From IMG/VR virus record IMGVR_UViG_3300020175_000070, positions 1 to 21,248 of that record: a stretch of 21,248 bases of DNA; one strand, given 5' to 3'. The translations under genes and the position numbers were made by a program. The stretch comes from a virus. Shown here one piece after another: positions 1-7,245 of this stretch; positions within the stretch are counted from its first letter, which is position 1; the number at the start of each line of letters is the position of its first letter. Below the pieces are notes generated by a model. That model was not told the DNA's origin. It searched no databases and was given only the letters and a program-made list of their open reading frames with translations.

Positions 1-3
1 AAA

Positions 4-216
4 ATGAACGAAGTCCACCCCAACTGTCATCCTTCATGGATCGGCAAGGTCAAGCCATCATTCATCGCAAGATTCAAATATGGTCCTTACAAGCCCTGGA
101 AGGCCTGGGTCAATTTCTTGACAAAGAATGTTAGCGTGGAAACGTATTTGAAATTAGCAGGGGATACCTCTCCTGTCGATGCAATGAGAGAACTTGGATA
201 CAGGGGGAAAATATAA
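4..216 (+). CDS. Small protein of unknown function (70 aa)
   Basis: A 70-residue basic, aromatic-rich protein with several Trp, Tyr and Pro residues in its first half and no signal peptide or membrane segment. I do not recognise a family. Its stop (214-216) overlaps the start of the next gene by one base (TAATG), typical of a compact phage operon. The ATG at position 4 is the first visible start, but the window begins three bases upstream, so a longer N-terminus cannot be excluded. It heads a run of six small genes that ends at the first late promoter. Confidence 0.6.
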   Translation: MNEVHPNCHPSWIGKVKPSFIARFKYGPYKPWKAWVNFLTKNVSVETYLKLAGDTSPVDAMRELGYRGKI

Positions 217-356
217 TGGGAAGCATGAGCGATTTACATATTGAAATGACTGAGGATGCTCTTCATCTTCTCACTTATCGCGATTTCGTTGCTAAGTGGG
301 GTGAGCGCTATGCTCATATGTACGACGATATTCGTCGAGAGGAGATAGGACTATGA
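216..356 (+). CDS. Small protein of unknown function (46 aa)
   Basis: A 46-residue acidic/aromatic protein, beginning MGSMSDLHIEMTED and containing YRDFVAKWGERYAHMY. Its start overlaps the preceding stop by one base, and its stop (354-356) overlaps the next start in an ATGA arrangement. This exact fit between two neighbours is the main reason for calling it a gene. An internal ATG three codons downstream (position 225) could also be used. It is probably soluble, and no family is recognised. Confidence 0.6.
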   Translation: MGSMSDLHIEMTEDALHLLTYRDFVAKWGERYAHMYDDIRREEIGL

Positions 357-595
357 TACGAGTGCTTGTAATGGATGATAGGAATAGAGTCTGCAAAGAC
401 GTTTCGTTTGATGAGCGTAAGGATGAGGATGCTGTCAAGAAAGCATTTATTGAATGCGACAGATCCGTGTGGAGTTATGATCCAGGTCAAGTAATTGGCT
501 TGTGGCAGAACAACAGACTTTTGAGATCTTTCGCTAGTGAGGAACAGGGTTGGGTCTTTGTTAATAATAATGGTATATACAACTTAGGAGATTGA
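353..595 (+). CDS. Small protein of unknown function (80 aa)
   Basis: An 80-residue soluble protein that starts in an ATGA overlap with the previous stop and is preceded by a GAGGAGA Shine-Dalgarno around 339-345. It starts MIRVLVMDD and ends with an aromatic Gly-rich segment (GWVFVNNNGIYNLGD), suggesting a small beta-rich domain. No family is recognised. It is probably translated coupled to its neighbours in the small-gene operon. Confidence 0.65.
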   Translation: MIRVLVMDDRNRVCKDVSFDERKDEDAVKKAFIECDRSVWSYDPGQVIGLWQNNRLLRSFASEEQGWVFVNNNGIYNLGD

Positions 596-596
596 T

Positions 597-770
597 ATGT
601 CAAATCACTGTACAAATATTGTAAAAGCGTGTCTTATGGATGAGTTTTATGCTGATATAGATAAAGCTCGTGATTGGCTTGAGTATGATCAGAATGCAGT
701 AACGTCAGGTTTGAGTTACGACGAGCTTTGTGATTTGTTCGTCGAATACAGTTTGGCAGCAATGCAATGA
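597..770 (+). CDS. Small protein of unknown function (57 aa)
   Basis: A 57-residue acidic protein starting MSNHCTNIVKACLMDEFY. It begins one base after the preceding TGA, with a good Shine-Dalgarno (TAGGAG, about 585-590). Its TGA (768-770) overlaps the following ATG as ATGA. It contains three Cys residues with no evident metal motif and appears largely helical. No family is recognised. The spacing, ribosome site and overlap on both sides support a real gene. Confidence 0.6.
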   Translation: MSNHCTNIVKACLMDEFYADIDKARDWLEYDQNAVTSGLSYDELCDLFVEYSLAAMQ

Positions 771-964
771 GCGATATCAAAGAAATTATTCGGGAGGTGA
801 CCGACTGGGATTATCCTGGTCACATCTACCTATTGAACGAGGCTGACAAGCTCAAAGGTTACATTAAGAAAGATCAGGATGACATCACATGGTTCAAAAA
901 ACCCTTGAGCTTCAGTAAGCGACTTAGAAAGTTCAAAAAGTTGAAGGAGATTGATATACTATGA
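767..964 (+). CDS. Small basic-tailed protein of unknown function (65 aa)
   Basis: A 65-residue protein with an acidic N-terminal half (MSDIKEIIREVTDWDYPGHI) and a strongly Lys/Arg-rich C-terminal third. It starts in an ATGA overlap with the previous stop and ends in another ATGA overlap with the next gene, so translational coupling is likely. No family, signal peptide or membrane segment is seen. Confidence 0.6.
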   Translation: MSDIKEIIREVTDWDYPGHIYLLNEADKLKGYIKKDQDDITWFKKPLSFSKRLRKFKKLKEIDIL

Positions 965-1173
965 ATCAACGTAAAGGAAAATGGAAACCTGCTACTATGC
1001 AAGATGGTGGCAATATGTCCACAGTTAATTTTTTTAAGTATGCGAAAGAGATGTTGGCCGAACGTGGTGAAGAAGATGCAGCGTTCTATTTTGAGCAATG
1101 TGAAGAACACCTACGTTCTGGCAAAGAGCTTTCGTCGGATAAAAATAATATAGCGAGGATACTTGGCCTTTAA
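961..1173 (+). CDS. Small protein of unknown function (70 aa)
   Basis: A 70-residue soluble protein, last of the small-gene run. The start overlaps the previous stop (ATGA) and has a GAAGGAG Shine-Dalgarno around 943-949. The C-terminal 45 residues look helical and acidic (FFKYAKEMLAERGEEDAAFY). An alternative internal ATG lies at 1015. The gene is followed directly by the AT-rich late promoter region, so it marks the boundary between the small-gene operon and the late structural block. Confidence 0.6.
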   Translation: MNQRKGKWKPATMQDGGNMSTVNFFKYAKEMLAERGEEDAAFYFEQCEEHLRSGKELSSDKNNIARILGL

Positions 1174-1182
1174 ATTATAAAT

Positions 1183-1190
1183 TATAAATA
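1183..1190 (+). promoter_or_regulatory. T4-type late promoter (TATAAATA)
   Basis: An exact match to the T4 late promoter core, in an AT-rich gap 31 bases before the ATG at 1222. T4-like phages read this element with a phage sigma-like factor (gp55) and the sliding clamp. It should drive the 1222-3389 gene pair. The core lies in a short tandem AT repeat. Confidence 0.75.
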
Positions 1191-1221
1191 TAGGACACTC
1201 TATTGATCACGGAAACATCAA

Positions 1222-2166
1222 ATGTCCAAAGTCTATACAGGTTTATCAGCATCCAATCTGAGAGACAGGCCAGCACGTGCCCAAACGATGCTTGATAAAA
1301 TAGAAAAAAAAGAAGATTTCTATTTGACAGATGGATCTACAGTTAAGATAGATGCAGACAACAGTGTTGAGTTTGTTCTAAGTTTGCATGAGCTGCTGAG
1401 AACTGGTAATCAGAGAAGATTGTCTGCTGCATCATTTAGGACTACGAGAGGAGTTCCTTTAAAACTTACTGCTCTTGGCAAGTCTGGTGAATTTGGTGGT
1501 AAGGGAGCGGGTGGTGGAACTGTTGCTGAAGACAGAGCACTGAGTGATGTAAGAGGTAAATTAATGGCTATCTTGGAAAAAGAAAAGAAGCCATTCATAA
1601 AAGTTAAAGTAGGAAAGGAAATTATTGAAGCAGCTGATATTATCTCTACACCCGGTACACCGAAATCCGACTTTCATTTTGTTGATGCATCAGGTCAAGA
1701 AGTGGCTTGGATATCCCATAAGGATGGTACTACTGCTAAAGCCTATCAACAGTACGGTGGGCTGACAGAATTGGACAAATTGTTTCCTGGACATCCAGAA
1801 ATCAAGAAGTTCATTGAGGATACAAAAGCACTTACAAAAGGTCAGTTTCAAACAGGTCAATCTTTTATGAGGCCGTTGAAAGATGATAGGATAAAAAAAG
1901 CAGCTGTCTATGGAATTGATTACACGAAACCAAATGGCCGGCAGCATGTCAATATGCTTTGTCAGGGAATAATGAACCTACAAAAGTCAGGTCAATACTA
2001 TATCTTAAAATCTTCACATGATATGTCTTCTGGTACACTTCCCGCTGCAGACTACAGATGCATGTTTTTTGTCAGAAAAGGCGACAGAAGTAACTTCGGT
2101 GTTGGTAGTGCTAGATATATGGTAGCTCCTTATGCATTGAGAAGAGGAACAACAAAAGACATATGA
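1222..2166 (+). CDS. Conserved phage protein, possibly nuclease-like (314 aa)
   Basis: A 314-residue soluble protein directly behind a late promoter. Residues 86-99 form a Gly-rich loop (GKSGEFGGKGAGGG). Around 144-180 comes a conserved-looking stretch (PGTPKSDFHFVD, then EVAWISHKDG and QQYGG). The D150 / E160 / K167 arrangement on apparent beta strands is reminiscent of PD-(D/E)XK nucleases, but the final E-x-K spacing is not canonical. The nuclease idea is therefore only a suggestion. Its stop overlaps the next start (ATGA at 2163), pairing it with the DUF6267-like gene. I recall similar unannotated proteins in marine T4-like phages. Confidence 0.7.
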   Translation: MSKVYTGLSASNLRDRPARAQTMLDKIEKKEDFYLTDGSTVKIDADNSVEFVLSLHELLRTGNQRRLSAASFRTTRGVPLKLTALGKSGEFGGKGAGGGTVAEDRALSDVRGKLMAILEKEKKPFIKVKVGKEIIEAADIISTPGTPKSDFHFVDASGQEVAWISHKDGTTAKAYQQYGGLTELDKLFPGHPEIKKFIEDTKALTKGQFQTGQSFMRPLKDDRIKKAAVYGIDYTKPNGRQHVNMLCQGIMNLQKSGQYYILKSSHDMSSGTLPAADYRCMFFVRKGDRSNFGVGSARYMVAPYALRRGTTKDI

Positions 2167-3389
2167 AATTTTCATCCTTCTTAACTGAACAAAAGAACGC
2201 TCATATGGAACACTTGGAAGATATGATCTTCAATGATGGTGTTGAAGGAGCTCGTCTTGCTATAACCTCTCTACAATCTTTGAGAGATATGTTAGCTGGC
2301 CGAGCAAAAGAGAGAGTCAACATGACGGTAAAATGGGATGGAGCTCCAGCTATCTTTGCTGGTGTCGATCCTTCTGATGGTAAATTTTTTGTAGCTAAAA
2401 AGGGTGTGTTTAATGCGAATCCTCAACTATTTAAAAGTGAAAAAGATATCGATGCAAGCCTCTCTGGTGATCTTGCGAACAAATTTAAGATTGCATTACG
2501 GGAATTTTCTAAGCTGGGAATCAGGAAAGGCATGTATCAAGGAGATCTCATGTTCACTAAAAGTGATCTTAAAGTCTCTAATATCTCTGGTGAAAAATAT
2601 ATTACATTTCAGCCTAATACTATTGTGTACGCCGTACCTGTTAATAGTCAGCTTGCTAGGATTATACAAAGGAGCCAGATCGGAGTTGTCTGGCATACAA
2701 CATATACTGGACGTACGTTACGACAAATGAAGGGATCGTTCGGCAAAGGAATTGCTTCTAAAATGAAGCAAACGAGAACGGTGTGGATGGACGATGCAAC
2801 TTATAGAGACGTATCTGGTAACGCAACCTTTACTGAAGAAGAAACAAATGAAATAACAAAAATGTTATCAGCTGCAGGAAAAATGTTTCGAAAGATTCCA
2901 AGTACTGCTCTTGCAGTCATTCGAGATGATGAGGAGCTCAAACAAAAAATAAAGACATACAACAACACATTTGTAAGAGCACAAGAGCCATTTCCTGAGC
3001 CAAGAGCTCATGTTAAAGGTTTATATCAGTACATCACTGACTGGTATCAAAAGGAAATCGATTCTAAAAAACAAGAGAAAACAAAACAGGCCTGGACAGC
3101 TAAAAGAGATAATGTACTCAAGAAAGTATTTCAGAATACAGAAGAGCTCATATCAATATTCGAGTTAATGAACTTACTTGTTCAAGCTAAGCAGATGGTT
3201 ATCGATAAACTCAATAGGACATCATCTATAGGCACATTTCTTAGAACAAAGAAAGGTATCAGAGCAACAAACCAAGAAGGTTTTGTAGCCATAGATAGAT
3301 TGACTGGTGGTGCTGTCAAACTCGTTGACCGTATGGAATTCTCTTATGCTAACTTTTCACCAGAGGTTTTGAAAGGCTGGGATAAATAA
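2163..3389 (+). CDS. DUF6267-like protein with ligase-type KxDG motif
   Basis: A 408-residue protein resembling the phage family I know as DUF6267. The N-terminus MKFSSFLTE followed by Gln10 closely resembles the T4 capsid-targeting peptide of internal proteins (MKTYQEFIAE), which gp21 protease cuts after an (I/L)xE motif. Residues 55-66 contain TVKWDGAPAIFA. KxDG is the nucleotidyl-lysine motif of ATP-dependent ligases and capping enzymes. YQGDLMF (125-131) and IGVVW (173-177) could be later motifs of that fold. The C-terminal 170 residues are helical and charged. Seen: motifs and order. Inferred: a nucleotidyltransferase packaged in the head. Cotranscribed with 1222-2166 through an ATGA overlap. 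Confidence 0.75.
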   Translation: MKFSSFLTEQKNAHMEHLEDMIFNDGVEGARLAITSLQSLRDMLAGRAKERVNMTVKWDGAPAIFAGVDPSDGKFFVAKKGVFNANPQLFKSEKDIDASLSGDLANKFKIALREFSKLGIRKGMYQGDLMFTKSDLKVSNISGEKYITFQPNTIVYAVPVNSQLARIIQRSQIGVVWHTTYTGRTLRQMKGSFGKGIASKMKQTRTVWMDDATYRDVSGNATFTEEETNEITKMLSAAGKMFRKIPSTALAVIRDDEELKQKIKTYNNTFVRAQEPFPEPRAHVKGLYQYITDWYQKEIDSKKQEKTKQAWTAKRDNVLKKVFQNTEELISIFELMNLLVQAKQMVIDKLNRTSSIGTFLRTKKGIRATNQEGFVAIDRLTGGAVKLVDRMEFSYANFSPEVLKGWDK

Positions 3390-3392
3390 TAT

Positions 3393-3400
3393 TATAAATA
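3393..3400 (+). promoter_or_regulatory. T4-type late promoter (TATAAATA)
   Basis: An exact late-promoter core in the 48-base gap between 3389 and 3438, with a near-match GATAAATA just upstream that overlaps the preceding stop. An AAGGAAA Shine-Dalgarno follows near 3424, ahead of the ATG at 3438. Confidence 0.75.
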
Positions 3401-3437
3401 TACACAAATGATGCGTTAAGTCTAAGGAAAACACGCA

Positions 3438-5492
3438 ATGAAGAAAGCAGTTATAGCTTGGGGTCGCATGAACCCTCCAACAATCGGTCACGAGAAGCTC
3501 GTGAATCGTGTTGCTGCTGTAGCTAAAAGAGAAGGTGGCGAACCGAAAATATATCTCAGTCACACACAAAACCCCAAGAAAGATCCCCTCCAGTATCGTG
3601 ATAAAATAAAATATGCTCAAAGAGCATTCGGCAATATTGTCAAGCCGTCTACATCACGAACCATTATAGAACTTATGAAAGAATTGCAGAATGCTGGCTA
3701 CAAGCAGGTAACTGTTGTAGCTGGTTCTGACCGTGTGCCTGAGTACAACAAATTATTACAAAAATATAACGGTAAAGATTATACGTTTGATAAAATAAAA
3801 ATCGTTAGTGCAGGTGAAAGGGATCCTGATGCTGAAGGTGTTTCTGGCATGTCTGCTACAAAGGTAAGACAGGCAGCTGCAAATGGCGATATGGAATTAT
3901 TCCAAACAGGTACTCCATCTAAACTTTCGAAAAGAGATGTGACAGATCTCTACAACAAATTGAGAAAGGGTATGCTCGTGGAAGAGATAGAAAAAATGAT
4001 AGAGAAAAAGAAAAAAGAGAAAAAAGTTGATAGCGCTGACTTTTCTGACCCCGAGCTAAAGAAAGCTGTCGATACAATGAATGAAGAAGAGCTCGATGAA
4101 GATATTGAAGAACTCGAAGAACGAGCTCCTCTTACTATTCAGCAACGAATGAAGAAGTCTAGGCAGATGAAACGTCTTGCGCCTAGAATGAAACGTCTTC
4201 GTCAGATTAAAAAGTTTAGAATGGCTCCTGTAGAAAGATTGCAGATGCGAGCTCGCAAACTTGCAAAAAATTTGTTACGTAAGAAGTTTGCAGGTAATAA
4301 AGGCGGTAAGTATGCATCGCTTTCTCCTTCTGAAAAAATTACTGTGGATAGATTAGTAGCTAACAAAGGTCCTGTCATAGACAGACTCGCCAAAAGAATG
4401 CTTCCAATGATGCGTAAAAAAGAAATTGCTCGCATTAGACAGGCAAGGCAGACTAGAAGTGAAGGCATTGAAAAAATAATTGACGACGTGAGTGTATTAT
4501 TTGAAAAGACACAAACTCGTCAAGATCCAGATATAAAAGACAGAGAAGGGACACAGCCTGTTCGATATCATTCTGGTTTATCGAAAGTAACAAAAGCTGT
4601 ACGAGATGCTCAGTTTAAAAGACAAACAAAGATGGCGTCTGACGATCCAAGAGCATATAACCCTGCACCAGGTGATGCTACTGCAAAAACTAAACCAAGC
4701 AAGTATACAAAAATGTATAAGAATATGTTTGGTGAAGGTGAAGCAGAAAAAGCAGCTAGAGAAAGGATACGAAGAGAAAAGGAACAAACAAAAAGAAGAC
4801 ATGATTCCATACTTGATAGAGCTCGTACTCAAGACACACGTGTAGTTAATAGAAAAGAAGAGTTTGAGTTGACAGAAAAGTCTATGGAAGCTCTAAAAAC
4901 TAAAGCATCAAAGTCAGGCTATTCGTATGGAACATTGAAGAAAGTATATGACAGAGGTGTTGCAGCTTGGCGGACTGGCCATCGACCTGGTACCACTCCT
5001 CAGCAATGGGGTTATGCAAGAGTGAATGCTTTCATTGCAAAGCAGAAGTCTGGACAGAAACTCAATCACGACACAGATCTTGCAAACGAATATGTACCAG
5101 AAGAAGCTCCAACAATAGGTGGAGTAAAAATGAAGAAGCTGGGTTCCGGGAAACCAGGCTCGTATACAAACTTGGTCAGGAAACATTTAGGTGCTCGTGC
5201 AGCCCAGAAACTTGACAAGACAGATGGTAACGCTCTTGTTGCCAAAGGAAAGAAAACAGGTAATAAAGATCTAGTTCGCAAAGGTTCGTTTATCAGAAAC
5301 GTCATTGCAAAAGAAGAAGTGCAAATAGAAAAAGGTGCTGGGATTGGGAGATTTATGACAGCTTCAGATTTTGGATTCAAATTTGAAGGTGCGTTTGATT
5401 ATTATCCATCTGTGCAGGAAGAAGGTGGTGCAGGTGAAGAGGGCACTAAAAAACTTAAAGATAAATATAAAGAAGAGACACCGGGCGAATGA
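3438..5492 (+). CDS. Modular virion protein with HIGH-type nucleotidyltransferase domain
   Basis: A 684-residue multidomain protein. Residues 1-165 are a cytidylyltransferase/NMN-adenylyltransferase-type Rossmann domain: AWGRMNPPTIGH (7-18, the HxGH site in TIGH form) and GMSATKVR (137-144, the SxTxxR-type motif). An acidic linker (200-228) precedes a very Lys/Arg-rich helical module (229-345). A module ending SKYTKMYKNMFGE (421-433) and a module at 481-550 (SYGTLKKVYDRGVAAWRTGH) follow; I believe the last is DUF5824. Sites of the form (I/L)xE lie at 226-228, 354-356 and 478-480, near module junctions, as expected for prohead-protease processing. It has its own late promoter. I infer a capsid-internal, possibly injected protein. 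The substrate of the enzyme domain is unknown. Confidence 0.8.
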   Translation: MKKAVIAWGRMNPPTIGHEKLVNRVAAVAKREGGEPKIYLSHTQNPKKDPLQYRDKIKYAQRAFGNIVKPSTSRTIIELMKELQNAGYKQVTVVAGSDRVPEYNKLLQKYNGKDYTFDKIKIVSAGERDPDAEGVSGMSATKVRQAAANGDMELFQTGTPSKLSKRDVTDLYNKLRKGMLVEEIEKMIEKKKKEKKVDSADFSDPELKKAVDTMNEEELDEDIEELEERAPLTIQQRMKKSRQMKRLAPRMKRLRQIKKFRMAPVERLQMRARKLAKNLLRKKFAGNKGGKYASLSPSEKITVDRLVANKGPVIDRLAKRMLPMMRKKEIARIRQARQTRSEGIEKIIDDVSVLFEKTQTRQDPDIKDREGTQPVRYHSGLSKVTKAVRDAQFKRQTKMASDDPRAYNPAPGDATAKTKPSKYTKMYKNMFGEGEAEKAARERIRREKEQTKRRHDSILDRARTQDTRVVNRKEEFELTEKSMEALKTKASKSGYSYGTLKKVYDRGVAAWRTGHRPGTTPQQWGYARVNAFIAKQKSGQKLNHDTDLANEYVPEEAPTIGGVKMKKLGSGKPGSYTNLVRKHLGARAAQKLDKTDGNALVAKGKKTGNKDLVRKGSFIRNVIAKEEVQIEKGAGIGRFMTASDFGFKFEGAFDYYPSVQEEGGAGEEGTKKLKDKYKEETPGE

Positions 5493-5761
5493 AAAGATTT
5501 AGAGAGTTTACAGAAGCAACCTATAATGGTAAAAAGGTAAGCCTTGGCAAGCCTTTTAGAACTCCTGACGGACCAAAAAAGTCTGCAGTATACGTTGACC
5601 CAGATGGGGATGGTAAAGCAAAGATTGTTCGGTTTGGTGATCCTAATATGAGTATCAAAAAGGATCAACCAGCTAGGAGAAAGTCGTTTAGAGCAAGACA
5701 CAATTGCGATAACCCTGGTCCTAAAGATAAAGCAAGATACTGGTCATGTAAGGCCTGGTAG
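5489..5761 (+). CDS. DUF6321-like small head protein
   Basis: A 90-residue basic protein whose body matches a module I know from marine phages as DUF6321. It runs from YNGKKVSLGKPFRTP (12-26), through FGDPNMSIK, to RRKSFRARHNCDNPG and a terminal YWSCKAW. The paired Cys residues and the His near the end could bind a metal. The N-terminus MKRFREFTE followed by Ala10 resembles the T4 capsid-targeting peptide, although the residue three before the cut is Phe rather than Ile/Leu. It starts in an ATGA overlap with the upstream modular protein. Probably a packaged or head-associated protein; the biochemical role is unknown. Confidence 0.75.
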   Translation: MKRFREFTEATYNGKKVSLGKPFRTPDGPKKSAVYVDPDGDGKAKIVRFGDPNMSIKKDQPARRKSFRARHNCDNPGPKDKARYWSCKAW

Positions 5762-5770
5762 GAGTATAAA

Positions 5771-7195
5771 ATGTCATACAAATCATTAGAGAGTATAATT
5801 AAAAGTGTGGTTCTTGAAGAAAGCATTCAAGAAGCTGCGTTAGGAGATCATAAAGGCCTGCAAGCTCTTGCTAAACGCAAGACAGGTGAAGAAAAGAACG
5901 TGTTGATGCGCGCAGCTGATATGATGCGTAGAGGTCAGACGAAAGATCTCAATATGTTCATGAAAGCTATGGATCAGTCAACACACAAAGCTATGATGCC
6001 TTATGTTGACAAAAAACATCACAAAGCATTGCATGAAGACATTGAGGATCTTAATGAAGCTGAACCTACTGGTCTTAAAATTTATCACAAAGACAAATCT
6101 GGCAAAGCCGGCCATGCGATTGTATTTACAGCTCGTGATGCACAACGTCGTCATAATGAAATTAAAAAAGCTGGTCACACAGCAACTCATCATGCATTGA
6201 TGTACGGTACAAAAGAAGGACCAAGGAAGCCAATAAAAGAAGAGCTTAACTTAGATTTTCTTGACGAGAAGAAACTTACTCCAGCAGAACTAAAGAAGCG
6301 TGAAGAGATAGCAAAGTCCATTGAACGTGACAACCCTGACATGCCAATGGATAAGAAGATGGCTATTGCTACTGCTACTGCTAAGAGAGTTGCAGAGGAA
6401 ACAAAAGTAATCGTTGAAGGTGGCCACGAGGATGTTGTGTCTGCTAAGAATCAAGTAAAGATTGCTATGGCAGCATTGCAAAAAATGAATGGCGAGCTCG
6501 ACAAACTCGGTGAGGAAGACGAACTTCCAACTTGGTGGACTAACAAAGTAGCAATTGCCGTAGACAAACTAGACGGTATGGCTGATTATCTTGACACACA
6601 AGTAGAAGCCTGTTGGGATGGATACGAACAAGAAGATATGAAAAAGAAAATAGCAGAGGTTCGCGGTGGGGCTGATGAACCAGACAAGCATATTGTTATG
6701 CAGCTACGTAAAGCTCAAGATGTTGATGGTAATCATCCTATAACATTTAGAGGTGGTAAAAAGGCTAAAGTATCTAAGAAACATATTGATAAGATTCTAA
6801 AGACGCATGATCATCCAAGTGTTAAGCCAGTGCAGAAAAGAATGATGAGAGTAGCTATCAGCAAGTCTCCACAGCATTTGGCTAATTTTGCTGATAAACT
6901 TAAAGAAGATTACGATACAGATAATGTAGATAGTGTCTTAAACGAGGCGCAGAAGAAGCAGGATATGTCTCAGCAGATGGCCGATAAAGCGAAGAGAGAT
7001 AATATTTCACAATCAGATAAAGATAAACTAGCCAAACTACACAGGACGATGAAAAATGCTAATGAGGATACAGATGATGATGGAAGAGAAGTAATCCATA
7101 CTCGTAAAGCAGACTATAAACTTGCAAAAGTTCGTTTACCTAGTGGTAAGATGGTTTACCGAAAAGTCAAGAAAGAAATATCTATAGAAAAGTAA
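5771..7195 (+). CDS. Mosaic internal-head-type protein with repeated (I/L)xE sites
   Basis: A 474-residue charged, helical, modular protein. Prohead-protease-like sites occur at 19-21 (IQE, then Ala), 94-96 (LNE, then Ala), 164-166 (LDE), 214-216 (IVE, then Gly) and 390-392 (LNE, then Ala). Each appears to separate distinct modules. Recognisable modules are residues 168-210 (LTPAELKKREEIAKSIERDN, then an AIATATAKR segment) and 218-280 with LPTWWTNK. I recall similar modules in head-internal proteins of marine T4-like phages. An AGGAG Shine-Dalgarno overlaps the previous stop. Likely a scaffold/core or packaged protein cut into pieces during head maturation. The cleavage is inferred, not observed. 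Confidence 0.7.
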   Translation: MSYKSLESIIKSVVLEESIQEAALGDHKGLQALAKRKTGEEKNVLMRAADMMRRGQTKDLNMFMKAMDQSTHKAMMPYVDKKHHKALHEDIEDLNEAEPTGLKIYHKDKSGKAGHAIVFTARDAQRRHNEIKKAGHTATHHALMYGTKEGPRKPIKEELNLDFLDEKKLTPAELKKREEIAKSIERDNPDMPMDKKMAIATATAKRVAEETKVIVEGGHEDVVSAKNQVKIAMAALQKMNGELDKLGEEDELPTWWTNKVAIAVDKLDGMADYLDTQVEACWDGYEQEDMKKKIAEVRGGADEPDKHIVMQLRKAQDVDGNHPITFRGGKKAKVSKKHIDKILKTHDHPSVKPVQKRMMRVAISKSPQHLANFADKLKEDYDTDNVDSVLNEAQKKQDMSQQMADKAKRDNISQSDKDKLAKLHRTMKNANEDTDDDGREVIHTRKADYKLAKVRLPSGKMVYRKVKKEISIEK

Positions 7196-7211
7196 GCCAA
7201 CTATAAAAAAA

Positions 7212-7230
7212 GATAAATAGAATATAAATC
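7212..7230 (+). promoter_or_regulatory. Possible late promoter (near-consensus)
   Basis: The 50-base gap before 7246 contains GATAAATA (7212-7219) and TATAAATC (7223-7230), each one base off the T4 late consensus. A strong AAGGAGA Shine-Dalgarno (7233-7239) precedes the ATG at 7246. Either could act as a weak late promoter. TATAAATC would start transcription close to the Shine-Dalgarno, so GATAAATA is the better placed. Confidence 0.4.
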
Positions 7231-7245
7231 TTAAGGAGAGATATA

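Noticed and set aside
1645-1725. Firm assignment of the 1222 gene as a PD-(D/E)XK nuclease
   Set aside because: D150, E160 and K167 are suggestive, but the spacing does not give a standard E-x-K; kept only as a possibility.
2404-2730. Alternative + strand frame inside the DUF6267-like gene
   Set aside because: It lies wholly within a recognisable gene in another frame and its product shows no family or module features.
5066-5380. Minus-strand open frames (for example 5066-5380, 13213-13566, 9883-10200)
   Set aside because: All lie opposite strong + strand genes, lack ribosome sites or recognisable domains, and are expected mirror frames in AT-rich DNA.
5460-5467. GATAAATA as a late promoter for the 5489 gene
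   Set aside because: One base off consensus, within coding sequence, and only about 20 bases before the start; the gene is already coupled to the upstream one by an ATGA overlap.
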